In this document: piece by piece, positions 35,976-48,683 of the stretch
How positions within the stretch are numbered: the stretch's first letter is position 1
Layout: each line of letters starts with the position of its first letter
Source: Whalleya microplaca
Taxonomy: Eukaryota > Ascomycota > Sordariomycetes > Xylariales > Xylariaceae
Direction of reading: 5' to 3'
Assembly: GCA_022497155.1 (NCBI GenBank)
Contig: MU385719.1
Location: forward strand, 248,001 to 312,000
DNA length: 64,000 bases
The notes under the pieces: model-generated
Told to the model about the DNA's origin: nothing
The model's input: the letters and a program-made list of their open reading frames with translations, nothing else
Database searches by the model: none
Translations under genes and position numbers: made by a program

Positions 35976-37548
35976 ATAACTTAAGACTATGGTTGTATAA
36001 CGTTCCGGAAAATAAGGTACCCTAGTAAACGTCCACAAATTCTGTACATAGGAACAAGGGCATGGAGGTATAACAAAAGAAAAGGAAAGTTGCTCACTAT
36101 CTCAGCCGCACCGAAGATCACATTGCGGGGAGCTAATAATTTCTGTATACAAAAAGACTGTGCGTAAGAATTTGTATGAAGGAACTAGTTTTTGATGGCG
36201 ATATATTGTCTTTACCTCCTGTAGCACCCAGCCACGCTTATCGACGGGATCGGGGCCATTACCGCTATATCTGTCGTGTATGTCGTAAACACCTAAGGAA
36301 GGCTCCTTTTCTGCGGCTTGTTGGTAATTCAGAAAGTTATCGAACATTTCTGGTCTTAAAGATGGCAATACAACACGTCTGAATGTACGTTGGCCTGGCC
36401 TTCTAGCAAAAAAACAGCCCTCAGTGTCACTCTGGGCGGCAGAAGCGGTGATGTTACAGTCCGAGTACTTATATATGTTAGCCATAAGAGCAGACTGTTC
36501 TCTCCAGTCTTTATTATCTGCGTCTTGTTTTATACACTAATAGAGAGTCAGCAATGGTATATTATAGAAGATGTACAGTTATTCTATACCACGTCTCGAG
36601 ATGACGTAGCAAAGTGGTTGCAAACTCACCAAGGAATCTATCCATATGTGATGAATATCGAGTGCAACCGTAATAGCAAGAGCGTCATGTAGAGTCTTCA
36701 TCTCAGAGAGATTAGGCATTAATGATTTCCACTGCATTATATTCGAAGATGTGAGACATGGCCTCTCAGGAACCTTTCCCCAGCAGTGAGAAAGGGTTGT
36801 GTAACTGGTTCCCGGACTGATTTCGTCACCTTCGACCAAGCGAATATGCAGATTGCTGGGATGAATGCGCACAAGGCGCTTTGGTATCCAGTTTGCGAGT
36901 TCCCGTGTCCTTGGTCGTAGACATTTCGTATGATATCCTCGACAAATATTCAGCCAGTTCTTGGCCAACGCGAGGATCTCCGAGTGCGAAGAGGAATTTA
37001 TGGGACGATAATCTTGTACCCTGAGTCTTTCTGCCGCCGTGCTAAACCAAGGCTACACAGTATAGTTTTTGGAGGATTTGTTACTAACCTTCCGCTGGAT
37101 TCAAGGACTGAAGATAACTTTCATGCGTCAACATGTGCGATTGAATATGAGAAGACTTTCGGCCATCCTCAGTATATGTAACGTCTAAAGTCTTTCTTAT
37201 TGTGTATCGTAGCTTGAGAAAATTCGAACCCTTCTTCTTTCCCCACGCAATAAATGACTGTATATCCGGTAGATACTCTAGAGAGTCCGCTAGTTTTAGA
37301 TCCCAGAACCATCTGCATAATGGACAACCGTTTTCCACGGCTTGTCTGTGTGCTTCTGGCGTCGTATGCAACGTCAACCCCTCATCGCGCATCGCCCCCT
37401 TCGAGACGTCGCCACATGCTTCAACACCGTGGTGCAGATTGTTCAGAAATTTCCAACAGGCTTCGCAGGGGACATTGCTCTTCCACCAGAGGTTTGTGGT
37501 TGATGGCTTCATTATAGCAAGAAGACATTGTTGGGAAGACTCTGTCAT

Positions 37549-40500
37549 TTTGAGGAATACCGCGGGTCGTTGTATCTAAAATGAATTTCACCTTGGCGAG
37601 GTAAGTGAACACAAAACTCTTAGCTTGAGACTCACGCAATAACTACCTGAAGCTCTTGATAAAATAATCATGAAACTGTCGCGTGGCCATTATCATGGGC
37701 GCGTGGCAGTTACTGGAGGTAAGGCTCTAGTATTAGTGGCTATTACAGTGAAATCGCAAGATAGAAGGGAAACGGAAGCAAGCGGACACGCGGGCAGTAG
37801 GTGCTATATAAGCTCAGCATATCAGATAATACAGCACCTCATAGTGAATGAGCCAATAGGGCGAATACCAATAACGCCGTTAGGAACCGAACCTAACTCG
37901 CTCTATATACTCAGCCACAACTATAGTGGTTATATTGGAAAGACCTACGTATGTAGATCTTCGAAGAGTGTCCATTCGCACACATGTAATCTCAGTTAGG
38001 TCACCTGGGAGGGTTTCTTTACATAGCCTCTCTAGGTACATATGTAGTTTCGCTGCTACTTTCGACTGCCATTTAAAATCCGATTGCTTGATACTAGCCG
38101 CCGTTTATATAATGAACTATTTAAGGTTAGGATTGAACATTACGATATTGCACATAAGTCTCATTAACGTTTTAGCTGAGTGACCGTCTGTACTATACGA
38201 TAGTCGGAACTTTGGACTTTTACAGATATAGATAAAGATCGAAAAAGACAGAAAGTGACGATCTTAGTCCGAATAAGTATAAAAGGAGGCCTATTGGTAC
38301 ACAGCCGTAATAACGCATCACTAGGTGGCAACATTTGGAGAGCTCGAAAGCCTCCGCCATTAACGGCTCCTAGCAAGACAGCACCCATAGATCTGCTGCT
38401 GGAGCTTTCTTCGCCGACTACGTGTGGCTAATAGGTGAGTAATTTCTAGACTCAAGTGCTAGATTCAACTCACATATAGTTCACCCATCGGCATTTTGTG
38501 TTATATAAAATAATTTCTTGATCGGAGGATCAGGGGAAATATAATATGTCAATCAACTAGTTCATCAATCCCCCCCCCCCCGCAAGTGAATGCTCTTTAG
38601 CGATATATTGCACCTACGCCATACTACTTATGACCGCAGCCGTTCAGGCCAGAGCCTTACCACTATCATGATTGTGGTAGTCTACGGTTTAAGGTAGCAT
38701 GCCAAGCTGAATAGTATCCGGTATCCGTCCTATTAGGTGTCCATTAATCCCACCGAAGCTAAAGGTATATCGTATGAGGACCAACTTAAACACATATTGG
38801 CTTGGTCTCCTTGAAAGAGCCAAAGACTTCTGCTAGTCTTTATACGATTGTCTAGACTTTTTCTGTATCATTATTCTAAGGTGCGAAAATAGATTTACCT
38901 ATTCAATCGATATTCTTTCTCTGTCTACCAATTACCTATGACACAGCCTAAACACGCCCTATTTGGCCCCTATATAGTTTAAGGCATTGTAAGTAGGTAG
39001 TGTAGCCCCTTGAAATCCAAAATACACTCCATACGGGTATACTGACGGTTTCATGTAGCAGTTTATCACATTGTCCCGGGTTTCCCATGAACCCCTTTAT
39101 GGCGTATTGGCGGCAAGCACTCACTCCGCGCCGGTGAGTTCCAAACTGCACAGAAGAGTTTCTTAGGCCAAGACGATCCATGCAGATGCAGTGTCCTGGA
39201 AATGATAGACCTCAGTACAGCAGAAAGCCCAGGTCGATTGCCTCCGCCTCGTCCACGAAAGGAGCTTATAATAAGGTAGAGGTTCAGTTTGCTCGGTGCT
39301 TCAGACTACGTGTAAGAGTAAAATGGCAACGAGGCCTAGACTCCTCAAGAACGAAACTACCTGTGTTTGTGTGTGTTGTGTGAGCCTTTTTGTTGTTAGG
39401 GATTAGGCAAGGCATGAGATCGTGACTGCAGCGTTGCACGTTGCGCCAGCTTCATTTTGAGGCGGAGCTGTTCGGCGTCTCGGTGCGATCTACTCTGCCG
39501 CCAGTCACCGTGGACGATGAAGGCCTCGCTTATCCAGGCAGCGAGCTCCGTGATATATGCGATATGGTAGACTCGCTTCGCCCTGTCGACGTTTAGAGTG
39601 CTCGCCCCCTAGAGGCGATTGGCGCACCTTCACCCATTCCTGAGCTGACCTGTTCGCAGCCACACACTCTTAGGCGTTCATAGGCGTTTTCACTCTTAGA
39701 ATGGCTGAACGCACCGCTCACGCCTTTCTATAGTTCACGTATACGTTTCGAATGCTAATGGATTAAAGCTCAGTTCGGTCTAGGATGTATATTGAGGCAT
39801 AATGTGCATACACATAATATGTTATCGGCGGATTCTAGCATCACATTATGATGTCTGTTAACATTAAGCCATAATCCAAACTTTCTAGATAATGACGTAG
39901 CCATCTAGGAGAATAGCAATCATGTCTGGCAAGTAACCCTAACAAAGCTCTAACTATATAGTCCTACACATAGCTTGAGGGCTATAAAATCAGAGGTTCA
40001 CGACACGCTATGTATATTTCCAAGGTAATTCCTGGCAATTATAGAGCATCCACTCTAACAGTAAAATCTCCATGCTCTCATTCAACTCAATATTCAGTGA
40101 AACAACTGCGAACTTACCTACCTGCTACTTACCCTGACTTCTAAGAGTCGGTGTAATGTGCCACAACATACACATATAAAACTTAGCCGCGAAGAGGCTA
40201 AGCGTCAAGACGAGGATCCAGGAACCTCCAGAGTTCGTCGCATACGGGACGAACCAATGAACTATGAATAAATGCTCGAGATCGTCCAATATCACGACGA
40301 GCCGGCAAAATCAAGCAAGCAGGCAGGCAAAGCGTTCCCTGATTGTGGCTTTACCTGCGGCAACGCAGGGGGAGGGCAGGTCAGGGATCGACCCAGTTTG
40401 CTCGTTTTAGGTGCAGCAAGCCAGCTGTCGAACATCCAGCTCGCTCAGACATTCCGTCGCGGCGCGCATGAACGGCCAGCGGGGATCTGTTTCAGCCTGG

Positions 40501-41424
40501 GCTTCTACTGTTCTTCTGGAACAATACATACACAACCCGACCACTCATTCACAAACAACCTATTGTTGACGTGAAGACGGTCAAGTTGAATCGGCTGATA
40601 TTTACGTAGTACGATCCACAGTCGGGAGATGTCTCGTAACATCATGGCCACTGTAATTCCGACTGCGGGAAGGGATCTATCTCGTAGAATCGACATACGA
40701 GGCACTTGCCTCAACATTATAAGGCAACTTCACTACCTATTATATACTGATAGGATGAAATTATTTAGTCGCTTGAATGATACACAATGACTATGCAGAG
40801 AATCTACCGAGGCTGGAAGCGAATCGCGCTCTCGCGAGGGTATGTATTTTACAGTACTGGCTGGTTTATTGATCTATAGACAAATCCAACCAATTCTTCA
40901 GGATCATTTCTCTCCAGATCCTTGCTCGCGGGTCACCACGGTATAGCTTCATCATAGTCGTCGGTTCCCCTGTCAGCTGCCTTGGGGCACTGCCATCAAA
41001 CGCAAGTTCCTGCCCACTTTTGGCCACCTACAGGCACTCGATAGCCCTGAGAACGAAAAAGAAAAATGTGAAAAGGGACCGACGTCACCACAAATTCATA
41101 ATTAAACAAGATATGTAATCCGCCGCGACTTTAGATGCAACAGCCCCCTGCTGTCTCATACCTTCCAGATCTGGATGATCAGCGGTGTGCTGAAATCTTT
41201 AAGTCGAGCCAACAGGGCGGTCCTGGTAAAACACGGTGGTCAAGGAGGTATGTGTGGCAATTCAGGGCGCAAAACAAACACATGGAAGAAGATCCGTTTG
41301 CCAGTTCGTGAGGATACAGGTCAAGTCATTAGCCAGATCTATCACATTACTGGCAGCCGCAAGGAGGATGCGATGGTGGGTATTTTGGTAGGGTATTCGT
41401 TTTCAGTTGTAGTATCGTGTATGA
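37549..41424. other. Gene-poor stretch between the HET and G-alpha genes
   Basis: No gene is supported over 3.9 kb. It contains one copy of a short dispersed repeat (37850-37907), a run of about eleven C at 38570-38580 and otherwise unremarkable AT-rich DNA. Confidence 0.5.
37850..37907. repeat. Dispersed short repeat, copy 1
   Basis: AATGAGCCAATAG, then AATAACGCCGTTAGGAACCG, then AACCTAACTCGCTCTATATA. A diverged copy with the same order of blocks occurs at 59350-59404. Confidence 0.65.
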
Positions 41425-42657
41425 TCAGATTAGACCACATAGACGCAAGTTTTCTTGGATAATGATATCTGTAGATAAAATTAGCAAAGACAACTCTCCA
41501 AGGGGATTGATTTTAACATACCGTTGACAGCAGCCATGACGAAACGAATTTGCGTCGTATCCGTGGCGCACGTGAAATGTGTATAGATCTGCTTGGTTTC
41601 ATGCTGATTCAAACTGACGAATCTGTTGAGGATGTAATCGCATGCCGCCGCATAGTCGTCACCACCTTCATAATCGGGGAAATAGTTCTTCATCGGGCTG
41701 ACTGGGAGCTTCTCCTTGAACCTGTCTATCTTGTTGAGGAACAAGATAATCGAGGTCTTGATGAACCACCTGGAGTTACAGATCGAGTCAAAGAGCGTCA
41801 GAGCTTCCTGCATACGATTTACAGTCTCATCCTCGAAGAGCAACTGGTCGTACTCTGAAATAGCAACTAGGAAAAGAATGGTGGTAACGTTCTCGAAACA
41901 GTGAATCCACTTCTTTCTCTCAGATCGTTGACCGCCGACATCGAACATTCGGTATGTAAGATCGCCGATGATGAAAGTCGTCTCGGTAATACCAGTTGTC
42001 TTAACACGAGACCTGAGTACGTCCTGGTCGTTGGGCATGTAGTCCGGAGCGGCGATACGAGCAATGTTATCGAAGTAGCTATAGTTTTGACGGTTAGGGA
42101 ATCAGGTCAAAGGGTGTTGTACACGGAACACCTACTATCTGGCCGAGTCGTTCAATTGGTACTCCCGCGATCGCTTGAAACATTCCTGAACGCCGCGGTC
42201 CTTCCATAGAGCTTCGATGGCGTTACCCACCTCGGGAGGCAGGACATCGCCCTCGATCTGAGCAGGCTGCATGAAGATAGTTTGAACGTGGTACTCCATT
42301 CGCTGGTCTTCCAACGGTAACTCTAGAGATTCCATGGCCTCGAGAATAACTCGCATGGATTGGACTGTGTTGCTGAAAATGATTTCTTTGAAGGATTCTC
42401 GCTCGTCGCGTGAGTATCCGCCCTCGTGAATGAGCTTCATTTGCTTCAAGATAGTCGACTTTCCGGATTCACCAGCACCTGCAATTCATTAGACAGGCCA
42501 TCCCTTTTACATGACCACGGGAACATCGCGAATACTGACCCAGAAGAAGCATCTTGATCTCGTTGCGCTGCATCATCTTGTCCCGCTTCAGCTGGTTCTC
42601 AATCTCCTCGTTGCGGGCCTTGCCCTCCTTCTCCTCCGTGCTCATTCCGCAACCCAT
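41425..42657 (-). CDS. gna-1: Heterotrimeric G-protein alpha subunit, group I (Gna-1/FadA type)
   Basis: Four exons (42540-42657, 42136-42478, 41522-42078, 41425-41468) give exactly 353 residues, the usual length. MGCGMS carries the N-myristoylation Gly2 and palmitoylation Cys3. The P-loop GAGESGKST spans intron 1. Switch [10 protein letters not shown], switch [14 protein letters not shown], the guanine-specificity motif NKID and TCAT are all intact, and the C-terminus is CGLI with the pertussis-toxin cysteine at position -4. The protein signals from pheromone and nutrient receptors to adenylate cyclase and MAP kinases, controlling growth, conidiation and mating in moulds. Introns are 54-61 nt. 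The gene symbol follows the Neurospora orthologue; orthology is by near-complete motif agreement. Confidence 0.97.
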
Positions 42658-43325
42658 CTTGGCCGATGTAGCGCGTCTGATATATTATATTATGTGTACA
42701 GTATTCAACGATATAGTCGACGGCTATCGCTGAAGTCCCGCAAGTCTAGTCGCGACCGTCGTCTATGCCAAAGGATATTGATTAGTAAGCGACCTCTCGA
42801 AGATTCCTGCCTCTCAGGATGATGCTCCCGAGGAACGAGATGGATTGCCAGTACGCAACAGAAAAGAGGAAAGGAATTGACTTTAAAGAGAGAGAATGAT
42901 GCGCCCCGAGACGGCCGTGTATCTTTTATCGGTTCACCGGGACAACCGCCAAGGAGAGAGCACGACTTCTCCGGTGATCTGAAGACTGACGGCTTGTTGT
43001 GACTCTGCGGTGCTGGGCGGGTTTGAAAGGGGGAAGCGGGAAGCGGGTCTACGTTCAGGAGGGATGGACGCAGACGGCAGACGGCAGACGGGGTTGCGAC
43101 GAGGAGATTGTTGGAAGAGACGACTTACCCAATGATTAGCAATTGGATGGACTCGGAAAGTCGCGATAGGATGAGATGGTGATAAAGTCACCGGAAAGCA
43201 GAGACGACGGGATGCGATTGAGAAAAGTTAACGGCGGAAGGGGGAAAAAGGAAAAAGGGTGGTTACTGGTTGAGAGATTGTGACGGGGCGAGGTGGATGG
43301 CTGGAGTGGAGCGGAATTGGGATGG

Positions 43326-43404
43326 GTGCGGGTGCAGGTGCAGGTGCGGTGCAGGTGTGTTCTGAGTTCTGCAGGTGCAGCAGGTGCAGCAGGTGCAGCA
43401 GCGA
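43326..43404. repeat. Short tandem repeats GCAGGT / GCAGCAGGT upstream of the G-alpha gene
   Basis: About four GCAGGT hexamers are followed by several GCAGCAGGT-type nonamers, in plus orientation, roughly 700 bp upstream of the G-alpha start. Confidence 0.8.
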
Positions 43405-43424
43405 AGGCCTGCAAGGCTTTTTTT

Positions 43425-43492
43425 CTGCTGGGTTTACTTGTATGTAGAGTGCTGGGTTTACGAAGTAGTGCTGGGTTTAGTGCTGGGTTTGC
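43425..43492. repeat. Interspersed GTGCTGGGTTTA repeats
   Basis: Four near-identical GCTGGGTTT(A/G) boxes occur within 68 bp, next to the GCAGGT array. Confidence 0.75.
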
Positions 43493-43884
43493 TGCTGCGG
43501 TTCCTAGATTGCCTATCTTTTTGGCGAGGGGGCACCCATTTGGAAATGGGGGAGACGACGGGTCGCGACTGGCAACTGGTCAACATCGAGAAAGGCCCAG
43601 GACGGCTATAACCCCAATAGGTTAGGCTCATTTGAGCGATGGCGTGCGCTATGCTAAATACGGTCTAGCCCCCTAGGTCCAATAATGGTTCACTCCATGG
43701 CCAGTGATCTTATTAATGTCCCCTGAGTCTTAGCCTTTTAGGCTTACCAGATACGTAGTACCTACTGTTCCTACTGTTCCAATAGGTACAGTACTTGAAA
43801 TTGACTCAGTGCTAATGTCAACACGGGGACTGTATCAACCGTCACTCATGAATGCAGTTGGTGATGTGATGTACGTATATGATT

Positions 43885-43906
43885 TATATATATATATATA
43901 TATATA
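43885..43906. repeat. TA dinucleotide microsatellite
   Basis: Eleven uninterrupted TA units. Confidence 0.9.
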
Positions 43907-46900
43907 AAGAATGGTCAGCACTGCATGTACAAGAACCGATGTCAGGTGGTATCCTTCTACATACGATAGGTTGGAGGATACGAATTACACCCGTAGGCGT
44001 GCCGACTCCTCTTGTCGGCCCATGACTTTCCATCTGATATAATACCTACCTGCCATCGCAGCACCAAAACGACGTTCGATGTAACCTCTGGCCACCTATA
44101 GGAGACTGGCCCCTTGCTTATCATACTGGAGTCATGTCAGCAGCATCGAACATTGGCAACAATTGCAATCATAGCGACCGAGGCACTGCCAGGAAAGGGG
44201 AGGTTTTTACCTCGCAGAAATTGACCTACTAAGTACCTACCATAATGGATATTCTTGGTCAAGCTGTCAAGTCGTCAACGAACCTTCTTGACTCGAGCAA
44301 ATATTTCTAATCTAGCGCTGATAATCAATCGCCAAGATGGGTCTCCAGTGAGAACCAAGACTAGGGGGAGAACACAGTCAACGATCTACTGTGCTGATGC
44401 ACAGAATGCTTCCATACCTGCATACGCACCTAGTAGTAGGTACGGTAACCTTATGGGATTCTTTTATTAGCAGTCCCGACTTCGAAAGAAGCAATGGAAA
44501 GTCTGCTACATACCTGCATACATAGGTATATGTAATGCAAGTGCAAGCGCATACATATAAGGACGATGTGTGTATGAAGCTCGGGCTCGCCGCAAAGTTT
44601 CGGTACTACCCACGGAGCAATACATAACAGAGTATTGCTGTCTCTTATTTCTATTGCCCGGCTGCAAACGGCGCGGGCGTTCGATAGACGAGTAACAAGC
44701 GTTGAATGGCTGGAAGGGCACATCACGATCCTGAAGCCCCTGTTCAGGGTCTGCAGGTTCCGACAGGGGGACCCCCTCCACCCCACCTGTACGTGCATCT
44801 CCCACAGCTCAAGTCTACTAGGCAAGCTAGGGAGACCAATCTTCAAGTTTGGTACATTTCTGTACACAGCATCCTTCGGAATAAGGGGGACAACCTAGGA
44901 GGCAACGGGATAACTTTCTGACAACCAGGAGTTGATGGAAAACCTGTCATCTTCGTCAGCTCAATGGGGAGATTTCAGTTGCCGCTCTCTTCGGCAGCAA
45001 TACTTCGAGCAAGAGGCAAAATGTACTGCTCCACCAGATCTCGCCCTCCGTGCAGATGGGTACTAGTGATCTGACAGCAACAAGTCCTGCCGGTCTTCGT
45101 CGCCTTGAAGCGTGCCCTGAGGTAAAAAAAAAAAACTGCCAAATCTCAGTTCTCTAATGTCTTCCTGATTCTTCATATGGATCCCACCATTCTATAAGTA
45201 CGCGTACTGAGTATATAGTGAAGTCAAGCCTTTTGTCGTCACTATAAACCATATTGGAGTCTACCGTTAAAGTGCTAGTTCTTCTGTCTTTCGGGAAACG
45301 GCCGGACCGGGCTTTTGGCAATATTGAAGAGACCCGCAACAGCCGCTACTAGATTCACCCTTGGTCCTAATAATCAATTGGGATGGAGGATTAGCCATTG
45401 ATGGTGGGCAGAGAACCTTCACCAGAGTCCCTAGCGTCTTACATAGTAGGCGTAGTAGGTGTACTGTCTGCCATACGCGTAGTGTGTACATACTTACGTG
45501 CCTATATCTACACAAAGCGCAGTTCAATAAAGGCTAGGTATTATGATGATTTTCATGGAACAATAAGCCATTTCCTTGACCATAATGAACGAGTGGGCCT
45601 CCTATACTACCTGACTACCTAGGCATACCTATTCCAGAGCCCGTAAGCTAAGTACCTATATCATGCCCGGGCCTTGAAGTTTCATGATGCTGCATCTCCC
45701 CCCTAGGATTATTTGAAACGCCAGCACATGTCCCTAGTATTATCCGCAGTGTATTCTACATACATACTTGGATGTATGTATTCATGTCCACTCCATCCAA
45801 CAACGTACGTGTAGAATTATGTATTGAAATCAGCTAAAGTGCCATTGCCCCTAGCACTAGTATAACGTCAACTTCGCACGATTTGCTATGCAGTCTGGCT
45901 CGGAAAACTTCTAGAAAAGAAGATGCATAAGGCTACATCTATTGGCCATACAGGAGTAACGGATATACAAGTGGCGGCCAGAATCATGCAATGTTCCTGG
46001 TACACAAACAAGATCACTGATAAACTACTTTGTATAACATAAAGCTCCACACGAGATATAATTCTCCTCATATACATATTATACTGTTGTATGGACGTTT
46101 TGTTCTCCCACATTTCATTGCCAGACGGCAATGTTCAACACAAACTCGTACAACCGGAGGTGAAGATGCCGTAACTATACGTGTATAGCCAACCACGAGG
46201 GCCTCTATTCGGGAATCGGGATACGTACGGTTTACAATCCCCCCTATTTTTAATTTTAGCTACTGCTGCGCAATCCCAATTTCCGCTACTTTCATTTTTC
46301 CGAGGTTACAATTTGCGCCATCGATCTACATACACACGTATGTGGAGATTTGGCTTCAGCTCAAAAAGCACATGGCTGTGGAGTTCTTTACACGTACTTT
46401 AACCATAATAAACCTAGCCCGGAGAACCCGAGGCTGCGGAGGCTCTCTAGATTTCTCATGAAGATCAATGTGAACCAATTCCTTGGTTTACGAACCAATT
46501 GCTACCCACCTGGTCTGTGATGGCTTTGGGACATATATGTATGTACGAGCTCGTCTCCAACTCTAGGCCACTTAGGCCCAGCCAGAAGCTCCCAATGAGC
46601 ACTGAGAGTCGTGTTGTCTCGCTGTGAGAACGAAGGCGTCCCGTCGTCTCGTTGAAAGGTAACCGAACAGACACAAAGAAAGGTCCTGAAGCCTGACTCG
46701 AGAGATGTGCCGCTCGGGACTGTAAACCGTCAATACTTATAGGCGGGTAATAAATCCATAGAATTGCGACAACTTCATGTTCTTCGGACCATCCTATGTT
46801 GCTATCTATATTCCATTAATAGGTGGGTATCTTACGACTAATCTCCTCATTCGATATGAAGCAAAAAACATCTCGTTGAACTCATCTCCGCATATATATC

Positions 46901-47368
46901 CTCCTGGATGGGAATTACCATGATTGTATATCCATCCTCGGATTTCAACACATGCGTTGATATAGTCATACATGCGCATCGAGTACCGATCTCCAACCCA
47001 CAAGCGCGGTTGGGGTTCTTTGCAGCACAAGCGCATACTGTCCCCTCAGGTCTTTCAGGCGTGTCCAATAATAGATAGACCGTCGCCAGGTGAACCTAGT
47101 CTCACTGGTCTTTCGTGACGCCCCAACTTATGTCAAAATTATGAAGCCAGCCTTACCCAGCCTTGCCAGCCAGCTGGGGACTAGCTGCAAATCATCAACG
47201 CCTGCATTAAGGGTACTCAAATCAAGGTTTAAACAAAAAAGCAAAACATGACTTTCGTCTCAACCTCACACCGCCGGTAATGCATGCCACTGCATTCGCG
47301 TTCGCGTAATAAACTTCTTTTCAACTGTTGTTACTTTTCGTCTATATCTGCGGCGCGCAATTGGCACC

Positions 47369-48683
47369 ATGGCAATTCCCCTGACCCGACTAGGTGGCAA
47401 AGGTAAGAGAGTGTTAAATACGTATTCTTATTAACGTTGCAATGGATCCTCATCCCCTGTCTGCGGCTCAAGTGACGCAACAGCACACCCCCATCAAGCT
47501 TTGTTCATATTGGTACCTCGAATATTGATTTTATCGATCACAAGACTTACATGTAATTTTGGCGAACCAACAGCCTTCAACCACAGTCCCAACAATGATG
47601 CCGAAGCCGAATATGATCGCCTGCGCGACCTGGCGCGCGCCGAAGCGGCGAAGCGAAACAGCTGTTTCGACCGGGTACGCCCCGCCCCGAATTGCTTACC
47701 CAACACACGCAACTCTCCCTCCGAGAGTTGGGTGGCGTACATACAAGCACGACGGTCGCTGACATGAGCCCTTCGATCCCGAACAGGCGCATCAGGCCTA
47801 CGAGCGCGGCGACGGCGCCGGGGCCAAGGAGCTGAGCGACGAGGGCAAGCGCCACGCCGCCAAGATGGACGAGTACAACAAGCAGGCCAGCGACTTCATC
47901 TTCCGCGAGAACAACGCGACGTCGCGCGTCGCTGACGACACGATCGACCTGCACGGCCAGTTCGTCGAGGAAGCTGAGGATATCCTCGAGAAACGGATCC
48001 GCTATGCGCAACAGCATGGGCAGTCGCACCTCCACGTGTATGATATCCCCTTCCCCAATCTGCGATCCTGCCTAGCATCGGCCATGTCTATGTTCTTCAC
48101 TCGAACTTTGAAGAATGTATTTCATATGTATCAGGGACCCTTCGGAATCTATATATGCAGCTAAAGCTTCAATGTGATCCGTGCTAGCGAGCGCTAATCG
48201 TAATCGCAAACAACAGGATCGTCGGCAAAGGGAACCATAGTTCGGGTCATGTTCAGAAGCTCAAACCCCGCGTCGAGCAGGTGTGTCGCGATCTCGGGCT
48301 CCAGTATGCCACCGAGGAGAATGGTAAGCAACACTTTCTGTTATATCTCTTTAAATACAGATCCATGAGCCCAGGATCCGTCCTGGAGCATATGCAGGAG
48401 AATACTTACTCGTACTATAGCCGGCCGTATGTACATCAATCTGCAGGGCGGCGAGGCCACGATGCCGCCGTTGCCCTCTCAGCCAGCCGGCCAGCACGGC
48501 GGATATCCAGGGGCTAGCAGCGGTCCGCATTACGGCGGCCATCAACAGTCTCATCACCAGGGAGGACAGCAGCATCATGGTGGAGGCCACCAACAGCAGC
48601 AGAAGCCTGACGAGGCCGAAATCGATAAGCTGGTGTCGAAGGCGATGCACAAGTTAGGGAACTTCTGTTGTGTCGTGATGTGA
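47369..48683 (+). CDS. DUF1771-Smr domain protein with C-terminal CaaX box
   Basis: Five exons (47369-47402, 47574-47674, 47787-48037, 48217-48323, 48421-48683) give 251 residues. DUF1771 (EAEYDRLRDLARAEAAKRNS then YERGDGAGAKELSDEGKRH) precedes an Smr domain (DTIDLHGQFVEEAEDILEKR, HLHV|IVGKGNHSSG). The Smr DLHG and GKGNHS motifs mark RNA-binding or endonuclease activity; yeast relatives include YPL199C, and Smr proteins such as Cue2 cut mRNA on stalled ribosomes. A Gly/His/Gln-rich stretch follows, and the protein ends in GNFCCVVM, a canonical CaaX prenylation signal. The start of exon 3 could instead be 47770 (acceptor ATGAG), adding six residues. Intron 4 is 97 nt. Confidence 0.88.

Larger units (their letters stand above)
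32722..37548 (-). pseudogene. HET-domain (heterokaryon incompatibility) gene with in-frame TGA and an LTR element in an intron
   Basis: Exons on the minus strand: 37085-37548, 36630-37041, 36536-36216, 36098-36142 and 33672-32722, in total 731 codons in one frame including one internal stop. All HET hallmarks are present: a Cys-rich N-terminus (CEACWKFL, CPLCRWFWDL), YTTLSHCWG, IWIDSL|CIKQDADNKDWREQ, SALMANIYKYSDCNITASAA, RGWVLQE, and after the big intron RWECTQLHASEAFP and YQAPSWSWASV. At 33148-33150 a TGA replaces one codon between HLTL and GVLTELSYE; the frame then stays open for 141 codons. A CGA (Arg) to TGA change is the likely origin. Intron 4 (33673-36097) holds a 2,263-bp LTR element. 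HET genes trigger programmed cell death between incompatible hyphae; this allele is probably truncated at about residue 588. The exon 1/2 junction is the least certain. Confidence 0.82.
42658..47368. other. G-alpha promoter/leader followed by gene-poor DNA
   Basis: The first kilobase is a G/A- and GCAGGT-repeat-rich upstream region of the G-alpha gene. From about 43.7 to 47.3 kb no gene is recognised; there are only short frames, an AT microsatellite (43885-43906) and AT-rich DNA. Confidence 0.5.

Noticed and set aside
44451..44867. 138-codon minus-strand frame as a gene
   Set aside because: Composition is not protein-like, no splice model extends it, and several other frames are equally open here.
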